This document shows, piece by piece, positions 63,971-64,000 of a stretch of 64,000 nt of DNA. Below the pieces are notes generated by a model. That model did not search any database and was not told the DNA's origin. It saw only the letters and a list, made by a program, of their open reading frames with translations. Both the position numbers and the translations under genes were made by a program. The stretch spans positions 1 to 64,000 of the forward strand of contig JBGGOQ010000009.1 in assembly GCA_041320695.1 (NCBI GenBank), written 5' to 3'. Positions within the stretch are counted from its first letter, which is position 1. Each line of letters starts with the position of its first letter. Source of the stretch: Caldicellulosiruptoraceae bacterium PP1. GTDB taxonomy: Bacteria > Bacillota > Thermoanaerobacteria > Caldicellulosiruptorales > Caldicellulosiruptoraceae.

Positions 63971-64000
63971 TCAGTGGAAAAACACAGGTAAAAATATACA
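63971..64000 (-). CDS. Partial csm4, last codons only
   Basis: Nine codons and a TGA (reading CIFLPVFFH) enter from beyond the window. The pattern resembles the KxIFxPV-like end of Csm4 proteins. It is 25 bases ahead of csm5, which carries its own ribosome site in the gap. The assignment rests mainly on the conserved order csm4-csm5 and is tentative. Confidence 0.4.
   Translation of the reverse strand, partial: CIFLPVFFH

Overview
The window is AT-rich DNA (roughly 30% G+C by eye) from a low-GC Gram-positive bacterium, most likely an anaerobic, possibly thermophilic member of the Clostridia. The evidence is strong AGGAGG-type ribosome sites, frequent TTG/GTG starts, near-consensus sigma-A promoters, CUT1 sugar importers without their own ATPase, LacI/AraC/ROK regulators and a clostridial-looking type III CRISPR locus. 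I cannot fix the genus. No rRNA, tRNA, phage or intact insertion sequence was seen.

Layout. (1) 0.2-6.0 kb: a PHP-domain phosphoesterase diverges from a four-gene operon (ROK regulator, PfkB sugar kinase, GH4 glycosidase, NagB-like deaminase). (2) 6.1-26.8 kb: an AraC regulator, then a long leftward beta-glucan-type locus. In order of transcription it holds a LacI regulator, a secreted GH30, a solute-binding protein, a giant membrane-anchored binding protein with carbohydrate-binding-like domains, two permeases, an NHL/TPR/Yip1 membrane protein, a DUF5696-type exported protein, two more permeases and a cytoplasmic GH30; then, after a terminator, ribokinase, an ADP-ribosylglycohydrolase homologue and a cytoplasmic GH16. 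(3) 27-36.5 kb: a UroD-like methyltransferase, a TIM-barrel isomerase, a GH2 beta-mannosidase, AraC and LacI regulators and a GH3 enzyme. (4) 36.5-46.4 kb: an Opp/Dpp-type importer with a family-5 binding protein, LacI, tandem GH130 phosphorylases and AraC, probably for manno-oligosaccharides. (5) 46.5-54.3 kb: a second GH4, a non-pyrrolysine MttB-like methyltransferase, a second ROK regulator and a third CUT1 importer. (6) 54.3-57.9 kb: a frameshifted aminoglycoside adenylyltransferase, an RraA-like protein, DegV and gene debris. (7) 58-64 kb: a type III-A CRISPR-Cas locus: csx1 (CARF-HEPN), two unannotatable tiny hydrophobic proteins, a 25-repeat array, cas6, csm5 and the last codons of csm4, running off the window end.

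The sugar loci read as one polysaccharide-utilisation landscape. One secreted enzyme and several binding proteins bring in oligosaccharides, which cytoplasmic GH30, GH16, GH3, GH2, GH4 and GH130 enzymes then finish. No ATPase subunit accompanies the three CUT1 permease pairs, so a shared MsmX/MsmK-type ATPase elsewhere is implied. A recurrent palindrome (core TTTAATTAAnTTAATTAAA) lies before several operons and is probably a ROK operator.

The observations I rate highest are the paired small hydrophobic ORFs between csx1 and the array, a duplicated CRISPR spacer and spacers that span ribosome-binding sites, the shared ROK-like palindrome with a perfect 33-bp copy before the MttB gene, the composite transporter cluster, and the aadA-like gene broken by a single base in a homopolymer.
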